A stretch of DNA of 64,000 nt. Source: Anthonomus grandis grandis (lineage: Eukaryota > Arthropoda > Insecta > Coleoptera > Curculionidae). Under the pieces are notes generated by a model. The model worked only from the letters and a program-made list of their open reading frames with translations. It made no database searches and was not told where the DNA came from. Below, piece after piece: positions 11,420 through 23,416 of the stretch. The first letter of the stretch is position 1; each line of letters opens with the position of its first letter. Made by a program: the position numbers and the translations under genes. Location: assembly GCF_022605725.1 (NCBI RefSeq), contig NC_065548.1, positions 39,797,131 to 39,861,130 of the forward strand. Reading direction: 5' to 3'.

Positions 11420-13051
11420 AAATGTACATTTTGAAGATTCGTCATGTAAAAATTCCTTGCAAATTTTAAACGTTTTCTCGAGCTTTGTGTTGCATAAAAC
11501 TATTATTGAGCATATAAAACTTATAGTGAATCAAATGAAATCTACTACTGATAATTTATTTACCTCTATTAATAACGATGGCATTTGCGCTCGCGTTTTA
11601 CACTGTGATCTTTCTGATCAGTTGATGCAGCTTATTTCAGTGCCCTTGCTACCTAATAGTATATTATCTTTTTATAGAAAAAGGTTCTTTACATGAAAAT
11701 GTAATATGAAGGAGTTTTATTTTATGGTGTCAAATATAAATTGGAATTCAATTTTATGTAATGGATGCTCCTTAGATTCTGAGTTTGACAGTTTTCAGTT
11801 TGACAGTTTTTAACACTTTTCAGTTTCCTGTATATGATTTCTTTCCTTTGGAAAGATCTTATCCTAAAAACGCAACTACCCGCAGGTCATGGATGACAGA
11901 AGATTTGATCAATGAAGGTCAATTTTTAAGAGATTTGTTTAAGAGCTTTAAATATAACACTCATAATGAAAATTTCTAAAAAAAACTAATATATTAAAAA
12001 AACAACATTTATTAAAAACCAAAATAGCCAAACGTACCTATTCCAATGAACTTTTTGCTAAGTCTAATAATATCTCATAAACAGCATGGCAAGTGGTTAA
12101 AAATAATACCAACAATTCGGAATATTCCAAACAACCTGAATATTTTATTAACGAAAACGGTTCTAATTTTAGCGATATGCAGGTAGCCACTGAACTTTTA
12201 ACCATTTTTTTTATTGGGTCTGTAAAAAAAATTATAAATAAAAGGAATTTAGCCTTAACAAATAAATCGCCAAAAATATTAAATAATAAACTAATTTTAA
12301 ATTAATTATTTTTATGTTCATCTGATGAAAGTGAAATACGTGAAAGAACTTTATCTATCATTAACAAACACTCGGTCATGATGGAATTCCCTGATCTCTT
12401 GTCAAACAAGTCCTTGAATTTTTGGTGACACCGATTACATATCTTGTTAATCTGTCATTTCGAGAGGGGTCATTTCCATCTGCTCTGAAGAACTCTCTTG
12501 TTGTCCCTATCCATAAAGGAAGTGATAAGCATCTGATATCCAACTATCCAGGAACATCCCTCTTATCGGTGTTTTCGAAAGTTTTTGAAAAGTGTATCTG
12601 TAAACATTTGTGGTCCTTTCTACTTAAAAAACATTTTCTTAGTAAATATCAGTTTGGATTCAGGAGGGGTCGCTCTACACAAGATGCCATTTTGTCCCTA
12701 TATTTATATGTTTTGTCTAATTTGGAATTAAATAATAAATGTGTAATCCTATTTTCTGATTTAAAAAGGGCGTTTGATGTAATAAATATTAACCTAATGT
12801 TGGATAGGTTTAATGACTGTGATATGAGTGGTCTTACCCAGAAATTGATTAAATCGTACATGACCGATAGATATCAAAATACGATATTAAAGAATGGAAA
12901 TGTTTCAGTTGCGTCTCAGTACCTACCAAAGTTAGTGGTATCTCACATGGTAGCATTTTGGGGTTACTCTTATTTGTTATATTTTTAATAGCATTTTGGA
13001 CAAATTTCCTGGCAACCATATGGCGGCGTTTGCAGATAATGTTGTCATATC
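11420..13051 (+). pseudogene. LINE-A ORF2, endonuclease C-terminus to RT, left half
   Basis: Pieces in order: end of the APE endonuclease (CDLSDQ in place of the usual SDH motif), linker (about 11830-12300), and RT fingers and palm with KNSLVVPIHKGSDKHLISNY, FGFRRGRSTQDA, then DLKRAFD (motif A). The active site reads FADN instead of FADD at about 13030. Frameshifts and stops occur at about 11695, 11980 and 12985. The His-to-Gln and Asp-to-Asn changes alone would be expected to inactivate endonuclease and RT. Confidence 0.8.
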
Positions 13052-13198
13052 TAAAGCGCGGATTTATAAGCATAAAAATATTAAAAATAAGCATTTAAAA
13101 AAGCATGAAAAATTCCTAAAATAAGCATAAAAAATGGCATAAAAACTAAAAAATGCACTATAGGAATAAAATATGAAATACTTCTAAAACTGAAATAT

Positions 13199-16100
13199 CG
13201 ACTTATTTAAGGCAAAACGACGTAAGCGCCATTTAATAAAAAATTGAGTTTATAGGCGCATACAATTGGCATAGGCGCCTTCTTTAAATAGATTCTTCGA
13301 ATTTAGCTATACCACGGTTTATTTTCCTTTTATTGTGTCGTGAAGTTGCGCAAGCGCCAGTTTTTTTTGAACGAATTTTATTCTTCATTCAGGGTATTTA
13401 CTCCAGTCATAAGCGCCAGTAATGCACTGGGCGTCATAGGAGCAACGTCTCTTTCGTTTATAGTGAAATTTTAATAGAAACTGTTCTTTATTAGAACAGG
13501 TAAGTGATTTTAGCTATTTTTGAAAATATTTACTTTATGATTTTCCTATTATTTTTATCAAATTTGTGAGATTTTTTATTTAAATCGCACATTTTTATGG
13601 TGTCGCTTATGCCAAAACAAAATTATTTAATAACAGTGTGGCATAAACGCCTATTAGTATTCAAATTTGCATAAGCACTTTTTGTTAATGTTTTATTTAA
13701 ATAAGATCTTTATGTCAGTTATTTTTTAATCTTTTTTAATAGGAGGTACCATATATATATTTTATTTTTAGCATAAAAACAAATTAGAATTATGTTTTTC
13801 TTCTTTTTCAGCCTTTTTAAATTTGGCGCTTATGACAAAAAGTCGTCTAGAGCTAAACGAATGTTGATGATGGTTATTGGATAACAGTCTTCAAACGAAC
13901 AAAAGAAAATAAGCGAAATGATTGTTTCTCCAGCTATTCCTTTGTAAGAAGCATCACAAAATACATTACTACTTGAAGCAATTAACCATGACGTTATTTT
14001 TAAGGACGTTAATATGCTGTCACCATTGGACCCGTTAGAAGCCGACAAAGAAAATACTTCAGTACTGCAATACTCATTACCGTTTCCTCAAGACATTTTT
14101 GTTGCCGACAATTCGTTAAATACTTCACCGAGTAGGCTGATTATTGACATCGTCACATCAGACAATCAGTTTGATGAAATAACAAGCTTAGAAAACCAGA
14201 ATTTTTTTGAGTTAAAAAAGAACAATCAAAACCATATACAACTGACAACGAAAACTATAGCGACACGTTTGACGTCATCATCTGTATCCCGTCTACCAGC
14301 AAGGAAAGTAATGATTCGAGTTCTGGTCTTAATCAGCCGAGAAAAAATAAAAAAACATTTAGGGAGAACGCTATTAATTTAGTGCCATACAGCAGCAGCG
14401 ACTGCGAGGTTGAACAAGAAGATCCCGATTACCAAGAAGATCACGATTATCAAGATGATACCGATTACCGAGAAGAAATTAGTGAGGCAAGCAGTAGTGA
14501 AGAAGAGGCTAATGAAAACCATATGATGCAGGTAAAGAATAAAAGAAAAGAAAATCAAAGAAGAAGGTATAGCGGACAAAAATATTTTAATTACAAAAAT
14601 GTTATCCAAAGTGAAAAAAATATTAAGGAAAATCCGTGTAGTGCGAAGAGGTGTAATAATATGTTTAATAGGTTTTCAGAAAATGAAAGAAAGCAGATTT
14701 TTACCAATTTTTATAATCTCAAAGATAACGAGAAACAAAAAATTTTTCTAAGTGAGTGTGTCCATACAATACAAGTAAAGTGTCGCAGAACTTCCAATAT
14801 AAATTTTAAACGCCTTGTTACTCACGAATATTTCTTACTAAAGAATAACAAAAAAGCACGAGTTTGTCAACAATTTTTATGTGCAACCCTTGACATATCG
14901 CAAAGAATGTTAAAAACTGCCACAGAAAATAAAGTGAGAGAGATTTTTCCTAACGTTTTAGATCGAAAAGGAGAACATTTTCCAAAAAACAAAACATCTG
15001 GCGAGCAAAATAAAATATTTGCAGCTTTCGTTGAATCTTTGCCTGCAGTTCCCTCACATTACTGTCGTAGTTCTTCAAACAGAAAATACATTCCAGCTGA
15101 AGTAGGGTCTTATAATAATTTATACAAAATAAATGCACAAAGAGTACAATGACATCCAGTTCCTGTGCTTAAAAAATCTGTATTCTTTCAAAAATTTAAA
15201 AAAAAGTATATTGGAATTCATGTTCCTCGAAAAGACAAGTGTGGTAAGTGTCAATTTTATCAAAACGCAATAGAAAAAACTGATTCAATAAAGGAGCAGT
15301 ATGAGTTCCATCTAACTAAAAAACAATTGGCAAAAAAAATTATTCTTAGCAAAACAAAAAGAAGCTGAAACGAATCCAAACAAAATTATTGCAAGTTTTG
15401 ACTTACAGAAAGTTTTGGTGACGCCACACGCTAATAGTATGTTAACAGGTTTCTACAGAAAATATGCGGTATTTAATTTTACTATATATGAAACGTATGG
15501 CAAAAATGGGATTTGTTTTTTGTGGCAAGAAAAGGACGGAAAACGTTATTTTCTTCAAAAACCCTAAAATATTAAAGAAATTTCGATAACCTATTTAGTA
15601 ACGGGACACACTTACATGCCTGTTGATTTTATGCACGCAGTAATTAAAAAGTCAATAAAACGTAAGAACATCATGGCCGGATCAGAATGGCCAACGATCT
15701 TGCGTAATGCAAGAACAAAACGCAAACCCTATGAGGTAAATGTTCTCTCTTATAGCGACTTTTACGATTTTAAAGAACATATGTGAAAACTTAAAAAATA
15801 CCGACTTATCACTAACGGCGACAAAGGAAAGGCAACCCTTAAAATAACAGATGTGAAAACAGCAAAATTTTTTAAAGACAGCTCTATATTTTTTACCGCT
15901 ATAAATACGATGATATTGACCAAGAATGTGTTTTAGAAAGCATAAAAAATAAGGATACTCAACAACTACAAAATGCTTATTTTGCCCCTTTATCCATAAC
16001 TAAAAAGAAATATAATGACCTTAAAACTATGTGCGATGACAATACAATTCCACCAAGGTATTGTAGCGAATATCTTTTACTGAAGCATAGTACAGCTGTT

Positions 16101-16721
16101 GCGGATGTTATTAACGAAACAGACATTGAAGACATTGAGTTGTAATAGATAATAAACTTTAAGTAGAAAATAGCTCATATCTTATTCCACAATTTTCTAG
16201 AGAATATTTTTTGTTTCTTGTTTATTTTATTTTTTATGTTGTTTATTATTGGTAATGCTGTGTCTTTATCATTTTGTGAATTGACTAATAAATTTCTGGT
16301 CCTTTAGTCTTTAGGGCAATATAAAATGTTATTTTTAAGAATTTAGAAAAATTATTTTCATTTCATTATTTGGTAAAAAATAAAAATATCTTTGTTTTTA
16401 TTTATTTTTGAGAGAAACTTATATATTTTTGTAATAAAACAGTAACACAAGTTAATTACTTTTATTTCATTTTATTGACCTAAGCGTCACCAAAATAAGA
16501 AGAACAACTTTGTATCGAAATGGCGTAAGTTGTTATAAGCGCCATGTTTTAAAATAATGTGTAGTCATAAGCGACGTGATAAACGACAAGAGCCTATGCC
16601 AAATGACTTATTCACCATTTATACCCTTTTTTACCACTTTTTTTTTAAATAATGCCTTAAAACATATATTTCGTAAATAACTCGAAATTTTCAAAATGGT
16701 CCTTTTGCCTTAAATGCGTCG
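13199..16721 (+). mobile_element. DDE DNA transposon of uncertain class (possibly Sola-like), inside the hAT
   Basis: The left TIR is CGACTTATTTAAGGCAAAAC and the inverted right end is CGACGCATTTAAGGCAAAAG; both are flanked by ATAT (13195-13198; 16722-16725), compatible with a 4-bp target duplication. Short copies of ATAAGCGCC or close variants cluster near both ends (13221, 13408, 13601, 13825; 16521, 16534, 16565), likely transposase binding sites. The single large gene is at 14014-16145. Sola elements are known for 4-bp duplications, but the assignment is my inference. Confidence 0.7.
14014..16145 (+). pseudogene. Transposase-like protein with Cys motif and DDE-type core, internally deleted
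   Basis: The acidic, Ser-rich N-terminus (DYQEDHDYQDDTDYREE repeats) leads to a Cys pair (CSAKRC), a basic stretch, then RVCQQFLCATLDISQRML. A second Cys region reads RKDKCGKCQFYQNA. The probable first catalytic Asp is in IIASFDLQKVLVTPHA near 15405. YLVTGHTYMPVDFMHAVI (about 15595) is a later conserved block, and the C-terminus ends ...PRYCSEYLLL and a stop near 16143. Between about 15560 and 15590 the core is shortened, so the middle catalytic part appears deleted. Frameshifts or stops at about 14280, 15150, 15340, 15783 and 15930 disable it. Proteins with this block order are common in insect genomes as unclassified transposon genes. Confidence 0.65.
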
Positions 16722-16728
16722 ATATATA

Positions 16729-19329
16729 CCGGGTGGCCAGATAAAAATGCAAAGTGCTGTATTTTGGAAACTATTTGTCGTAGAGACTTGCGGAAAAAAA
16801 ATTATGATTAAAGTGGCTAAAAGAATACTGTGGAAAATATTTTCATATTTCCAAGATGGTCGCCAGGGGACGTAACCGCCATCTTAAACTTTTTAAGTGA
16901 TTTTTCACTGAAATCTACCCAGTAAACGTTACAAAAAAATATATGCTTTTTAAAGCTCAGTTTCACTCGAGTAATTTTTGTTAACCACTTTGTGACGTAT
17001 CTATTAAAATAAAGTGCTGGGGGGTAATTCAATGTTTTTTTTAATTTAACAGCTGTAACTCCTAAACGACTGAACGGATTTTAACAAACTGAGTCTCGTT
17101 GGAAAAGACATTTATTGCTCCATCAAATCCGTCTTATCTGTGATATGTCTAGTTCTTAGTAATGCCGCTAGAGTGCGTTTTTTTTTATCTAAAAACAGAA
17201 AATTGCAAAATTCACTAAAAAATTAAATGCAATATAATGACTTTTTTTTCATAAAAATGTAGTGAAATGATAGCTAAATAGGCCAGTAAAAACCGTATCT
17301 CGATATCTTATTCGTAGCCTGAAATATCGAAGAAAGAATATTTAGTTATCATATCATTTTAATAAAACGCTATTACACCGATATTTATTTTTCTTTTTTC
17401 AAGGTTCAATGATATAATGTCTTAATTTAATGTCTTAATTTTAAAAAAAAATGTATGGGCATAATAAAAAAAATTACAGATTTTGAAATAAAACTAATGT
17501 CTCCTTAAATGCTCGAACTGTCTTCCTTCAAACTTAATGCATTGTTGGAGCCGCTTATGCGTGGACTTTACAGCAGCTTACATTTCTGCTCTTGACAGGC
17601 TGTGAATGGCTTCTTGTACTGTATTGTATTTTCATGTCGTCGCTCGTTGTCGATTGAATTTAGTAAACAATGTCTTTCGACCGACTCCAGCGCATTTCCT
17701 GAGAAATGTGCTGGGCAACCGTCTAGTTGCAAAAACATATTTCGTCATAATTGCAGTGGTATATCTTCTAATAAAAGAGGCCATTAATTCACCAAAAAAT
17801 GAAGAAATACGGCACCATTTAGTGGTTGATCCAAGAAAGGGACCTATAATAGTTTCGTCCAGAATGCCACACCACACATTGAGACTTGATATTGGACCTC
17901 CCGCAACCAGTGAGGATTGTTGCCACACCAATAATGTATATTATGCAAATTAATGTTTCCATTACTCCTAAAAGTAGCCTCATCTGTTTTCAAAGAATTT
18001 CGGATAAAAATTCTCTATTTTTCCTAATGCTGCCCAACATCCAATGACAATAATCTAACCGTCGGTCAAAGTCTTCGTGATTCAAGGTTTGATGTAAAAT
18101 CATATGATATGGGCACAGTCTAAAAATTTAAAAGAAAAACATTGCCAAGTATGTAAATAGTATTCTTTTTAACATAAAAACTTACCTGTGATCCTTTAAA
18201 ATTTATAGAATAGTAGTACGTGATATAACCAACGTGCGAGACATTGCTCTCGTACTAAGGTGGGGATTGAATCCCACGTATGCTAAGACATTATTAATAT
18301 TGTCTTCCCTTGTTCTAGCCGAGTGTCTTCGCAACTGAGGTCAAAAGCTGCCAGTATTACGTAAATTTCGCACTAAACGCGGAAAAATTCTCGCATCGCG
18401 TAAACGCCGAGTCAATGCCGCGTTTAGAAGACATTCAACATATACTGCAATCATATCGACAGCTTCATCATTTGTAAAAGGCATTTTAATAGTTTTAATG
18501 ATTTACTTACGTGTGCAACGAACATCAATAATTGGACTGCTTAATTTTAATATTTGTTCACAAGTTGATTTTAGCCATTATATATTAAAATTTTATAAAA
18601 ATTAATAAATTAAGACATTTTATCATTGAATCCTAAAAAAAGACAAATAAATAACAATAGATATCGGTGTAATAGCGGCTTGTTAAAATTATATGATAAC
18701 TAAATATTCTTTCTTCGATATGTCAGGCTACGAATAAGATATCAAGATACGGTTTTCACTGGCCTATTTAGCTATCATTTCACTACATTTTTTTTAAGTC
18801 ATAATATTATATTCATAATATTATATAGCCTTTAATTTTTTAGAGAATTTAGCAATTTTCTGTTATTACATCAAAAAATGCGCTCTAGCGGCATTACTAA
18901 GACATAGATATATCACAGATAAGACGGATTTGATGGAGCAATAAATGTTTTTTCCAACGAGACCAAGTTTGTTAAAATCCGTTCAGTTCGTTTAGGAGTT
19001 ACAGCTGTTAAATTTAAAAAAATATTGAATTACCCCCCACCACTTTCTTTTAATAGATACGTCACAAAGTATTAAACAAAAATTACTCGAGTAAAGCTGA
19101 GCTTTAAAAAGCATATATTTTTTCGTAACGTTCACTCGGTAGATTTCAGTAAAAAATCACTTAAAAAGTTTACGATTGCGATTACGCCTCCTGGTGTCCA
19201 TCTTGGAAATCTGAAAATATTTTCCACGGTATTTTTTTGGCCACTTTAGTCCTAATATTTTTTACCGCAAGTCTCTACGATAAATAGTTTCCAAAATACA
19301 GTAGTTTGCATTCTTATCTGGCCACCCTG
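16729..19329 (-). mobile_element. Mariner-like element M3 with about 700-bp TIRs
   Basis: The left end CCGGGTGGCCAGATAAAAAT and the inverted right end CAGGGTGGCCAGATAAGAAT follow TA dinucleotides (16727-16728; 19330-19331). The inverted arms can be followed from both ends to about 17440 and 18600, an unusually long TIR for this superfamily. Between the arms is a decayed transposase on the minus strand. It inserted 1-3 bp from the end of the previous element, inside the hAT. Confidence 0.9.
17494..18484 (-). pseudogene. DD41D-family transposase of M3, decayed, with one intron
   Basis: Exon 1 starts MPFTNDEAVDMIAVYVECLL and contains the helix-turn-helix region (FNPHLSTRAMSRTLVISRTT). Two stops are visible. 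The intron is 18185-18120 (GTAAGT...TTTTTAG, 66 bp). Exon 2 reads CPYHMILHQTL, then TDEATFRSNGNINLHNIHYW (first catalytic region) and NNPHWLREVQYQ. The second and third catalytic Asp blocks are lost or scrambled, although the C-terminus KFEGRQFEHL survives. The segment corresponding to YPERR is missing from exon 1. Nonfunctional. Confidence 0.85.
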
Positions 19330-19444
19330 TACTAGGCAAAAAATAAGACAATAAAAATTTTCGGTAGTTTTTATTTAGCTTTGATAATATAAACTAAAGC
19401 ATTATTAATAATGATCTTTTTTACAAAAGAAACATCAGCTCATA

Positions 19445-20925
19445 TTATTCATTCTTGAATGATGCAATAATTAAATGTTTTTCTAAATTATCCACTGAAA
19501 ATCCCATTCTTCTGTCACTCAAAACAAGTTTTAAATGAATGAAACTTCTTTCAACATCTACGCTGGTAATTGGAGCATACTGAAATTTCGGAATTAAAGC
19601 AGCATCAGATGTAGCAAGGTGTTCAACAAATTCTTCTTTAATCACATTTAAAATTTATTTAAAATTTCATACCCTGTATTTTTGTTTGAAACTTCATTAA
19701 GCTTATTATAAATTAGTTTTCCAGGTCCACTAAGTACTTTTAAGACAATCATTTTTAAAATTTTCAATTATTTCCATAGATTCGACTAGAGCAAGACCCT
19801 TTTCTTCAAGTTGCTTGATGGCCTTGCTTACAAAGTTATAGTTTGTGTTAATAAATGCCAAATTCTGCTTAAGTTCCTCATTTTTGACTATCTTTTGGTA
19901 CTTTAAAATTGATTCGGAGGAGGAATCAGAAAGATCTAATACGATTTCCTTGAAAGATTCAAAATGGTTAGCATAATAGTAAGCAGCATCCAGCCAAGTA
20001 CCCCACCTTATAATAATATGTTCAGGGGGTAGTGGTATACCTGGCATCCTTTCTCGAAATAATTGAGCTCTTAATGGTGCTTTTACAAACATATTTTTTC
20101 CTGTATTTACCAAAGGGAACTGGGTACGAATAGTTTCAGCTACCCGATTTAATCCATGTGCTAGACATGTACAATGGACTAAATGTTGACACAAAACTTT
20201 TAAATTAGAATATGCCTTTACCATGTATGCAGCTGCAACAGAGAGCATTAGTAATATTTTTTCACTAGGAACAGGGTCTGCCAAAAAGAATTTTGTTAGC
20301 TCATCATGAACAAATCTAGTAATGGTATTATTATTTGTTTTGTCCAGCTGCTTTGAGCTAATTAAAAAAGCATTACTTGACCTATCTTCGCTTAATATTC
20401 CAATCATTAAATGAGCCATGTATCGACCACATGAATTCGACGTTTCATCTACGCAAAACCATATGTAGTTGCATCCTATTTTTGTTTTAATTTCTTGTAT
20501 TATATTATTGTAAACTAGATCAATATAGTTTTTGCGCAAAGTTGATTCGGCTGGAATATGTCTACCCGTGTATTTCTGCAGAAAGGAACTGAATATTTGA
20601 CTATTTAATTTATAAAGTGGAATATTGCAGGAAACCAGAACTGGATGAGCTGGCCATTGATTCCAATAAAGTTTGTTGTTGAGTTGATTTATCTTTCATT
20701 TTTTTAAAATTTTCTACATGTCCTGTAGTTTTTAAATGCTGCTGTATATATTTTTTTCGCAATTTATCTGCAAAAATAACCTTTTATGAGCTGTTTTTTA
20801 AAAACACAAAATAAATAAAAACTTACCGTTTTTATACAAGATCTGCAAAACAATTTATTGTTTTCATACTTTAATTCTGAATGGCCTCTTATCCATTCCT
20901 TCACAGCTGGTTTTACTTTTGGCAT
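19445..20925 (-). pseudogene. hAT transposase with BED zinc finger, broken
   Basis: The start MPKVKPAVKEWIRGHSELKY opens a BED finger: FCRSC, then after a short intron (donor GTAAGT at 20826-20825, acceptor CAG before 20767) QQHLKTTGH. The catalytic core follows (CVDETSNSCGRYMAHLMIGI; CLAHGLNRVAETI; WGTWLDAAYYYANHF). The C-terminal dimerisation block reads PITSVDVERSF then LVLSDRRMGFSVDNLEKHLI. Breaks: a stop or frameshift near 20640, another at 19645-19730, and a one-base phase mismatch at the predicted intron. The length, about 480 codons, is slightly short for hAT. Confidence 0.9.
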
Positions 20926-21537
20926 TATTTTTATTAAATGTTAATAAATAACTCACTTTAAAAGCTAATTCTGCGATTTAATATCTTACGTCGGCAAGTA
21001 AATTCGCAATACGAACGAAACTCCTATACGATAAACAATATTTACATGCACTGACCTGACTAACAAAATATAAACTATGAATTTCTCGATTGGCCTCTCC
21101 TTCAGGGATTCCCGAACTGATCCAAAACAGAACGCGCGATACGATGCGACGTAATGGCCGCAGAAGGATAGCAGGCTCTACTAGATATTTGCGTGCGTTG
21201 GGCATTTATTAAGAAAGAAAAATAAGCTTTGTGATGAGAATTTGTTGCTTAATATTTCCCTGTTATTAAAATAAGATATCAGATTATTTATCAGGAAAAA
21301 AATTTTGACACATGAAGTGCAAAATATGCATCATATATATCACTTCTGCTCCAAATATGCATTAAAATAAGCACAAAAAAAATATGCATAAAAACTAAAA
21401 AAAGGCAAAATGGCACGAAAAAAAAGTTTCCAAAGAGCTTCATTTCTTATAATTCATATGTATGTATGTTCAAATTAGCTTAGCCATCAAAAATTATGTA
21501 TGGCATTATTTCTATAAATCCGCGCTTTAGTCATATC

Positions 21538-22485
21538 AATGTCGAGTGGTAACTTAGAAGAACTATCTTGAGGTTCAACCGGGGTGGTTGACCGAATGAT
21601 GAGTATCAGTAGCAGGAACAGCCTAGTGCTTAATGAGTCAAAAACTGAAATATTATTTTTTAGTCTTACCGATTCAAAAAAACGCTTGCTTGTTAAAATG
21701 CAAAACAAAACTATAGAACAAAATAAGGTTGTTAAGTACTTGAGAATATTAATCGATGAACATCTTAGTTGGTCTTATCATGCGTATGGTTTTAAAGAAA
21801 TTATGAATTTATGCCTATGTGATCTGGCAGTTGTGTAATAAAATCGATATTGGCCTGATACTTCTTTATTACTATAATTATGTCCAGTCATTGGATAATG
21901 TATTGGGGTAACTGTTCTAGAAGTGGTGAAGTTTTTACAGCCCAAAAAAAAATATTGGAAACATTTTATTTAAGCCTTATACATTTTTTTGTAGAACACT
22001 CTTTCCAGACTTGAAAATTATGCTTTTTCCTTGCCTATTTATTTTCAACTCGGTCATGCACATAAAGCGTAACCTGTCTGACTATTCTTTGTCTAGAAGA
22101 ACCCACTATGAACTTAGGGTTAACTTAAATTTGGACTTACCCAAACATAAATTATACAATAATCTTCCCATCGAAATAAAATAAACTTGAAAAAAAAGTT
22201 GGTAATTTCAAAGCTTCATTGGAAAGGATTTTAATTAGAAATTGCTTTTATACGGTAACAGAATATTTAAATTGCAGCGTCTCGTCTCTACTCCCCTAAT
22301 TCGTATTTGTTTGTTTGTTAAAAGCTGTAGTTTTCTTATGTTCTTAGTATTTAGTTAATTATAGATATTTTATTGTTTTTTCTTAAGGCCTTTTAAAAGT
22401 TTTATGTTATATGTCTTATACTTTTATTTTTGACATTATCCGATACTTATTTGTATAAGTCTATGAAAATAAATATTTGAGTATT
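21538..22485 (+). pseudogene. LINE-A ORF2 C-terminus and 3' UTR, right half
   Basis: This continues the RT thumb after the hAT insertion: MSISSRNSLVLNESKTEILF, then a YLRILIDEHLSW block characteristic of LINE C-termini. Stops follow from about 21836. The region from about 21980 to 22485 is nearly the same as the 63583-63872 fragment, including TGTAGAACACTCTTTCCAGA. Mariner M4 starts 10 bp after the LINE end. Confidence 0.75.
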
Positions 22486-23416
22486 GAGTATTATACGGTG
22501 TGGCCCAAATTGGGGTTTCATATAAGGTTATTTGTATTTTTGAAAAAGGGATGTATTTTTTTTTATTTCAACGTACTTTTAAAATCTGTAAAAACATTAT
22601 AAGGACAACTTTTTTAGGACATCGTATACCTGTATTGAGTTTTTGTCTTTGACATTTCGGTTCTAGAATTCCATCCTCAACTTCTTTTTTTCTTATGGTG
22701 GACATATTGTTTTCTTTCTAAATTAAAAAGGTCTTTTTTTTCTTTAAAATGATGTATAACACTTTATGAAAATATTTTATGTTTACGTCAAAAAATTTAA
22801 TAGTTTATTTTTCGCTGAGTTGGCCATGACTTTTATTGGACATTTTGTCATACACAGAATTATTATTAACTTACCAACTTGTTAACTTATACTTTTACGT
22901 AATTTCTAAATAAAACAATTAACTACTTGTAATAATAATATTAAATTAAACTATTAAAAATGACGGCCATTTTTGTTAAAACATTTGTCACCATTTTTTA
23001 AAACACTTCTAGTTACCTTGCGCAGGGTGTTTCTATTTATATTATTTAAGACATTCCGAACCCTGTCCTCTAGTTTTTCAAGAGTCGCAGGAGGTTTAAC
23101 CTCGTAAACTTTATTTTTAACATGTTCCCAAAGATAAAAATCCAGAGGTGTAATATCTGAAAACCTAGCTGGTCAATTTACAGCGGTTCGCGATAATTTA
23201 TTGTTAAATGCGTGCCTTAACAAGTTTTGAACGTCCCGGGTATTATGTGTGGAACACCCATCCTGTTGAAACCACACATCACTCCGTATTTGTTTTTCGG
23301 ACATTATAGCCCTCTTGGCAGGTAATATCTGCTCTTTTAAAATATTTAAATATCTTTGACCTGTCAGTGTTTGGTTATAAATAAAGGGCCCAATAAGGTG
23401 ATTATCTATAAACAAT

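Larger units (their letters stand above)
13052..21529 (-). mobile_element. hAT DNA transposon carrying two further transposons
   Basis: The ends are perfect 17-bp TIRs (TAAAGCGCGGATTTATA at 13052-13068; inverse at 21513-21529), flanked by an 8-bp duplication GTCATATC (13044-13051 and 21530-21537), the hallmark of hAT. Subterminal GCATAAAAA-type motifs recur near both ends. Removing the inner elements at 13199-16721 and 16729-19329 leaves about 2.3 kb, a normal hAT size, with the transposase on the minus strand. The insertion site lies in the RT region of LINE-A. Confidence 0.93.
11420..22485 (+). mobile_element. LINE family A, copy 1 (5'-truncated), split by a hAT element
   Basis: The left half (11420-13051) and right half (21538-22485) are one LINE interrupted by the hAT at 13052-21529. 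The 5' end starts inside the endonuclease domain: its first bases AATGTACATTTTGAAGATTC match copy 2 from about 53276. The 3' end near 22485 (AAATATTTGAGTATTGAG) matches a third copy ending near 63870. After removal of the hAT and one 8-bp duplication the RT frame reads across the junction as FADNVVISMSSGNLEEL, which supports the reconstruction. Confidence 0.85.

Noticed and set aside
17606..17953. Overlapping plus-strand open frames of 61 and 115 codons.
   Set aside because: They lie antisense to the M3 transposase relic and show no motif of their own.
20978..21205. A 75-codon minus-strand frame upstream of the hAT transposase.
   Set aside because: It lies in the terminal untranslated part of the hAT and has no recognised domain; the transposase start at 20925 fits the BED finger better.
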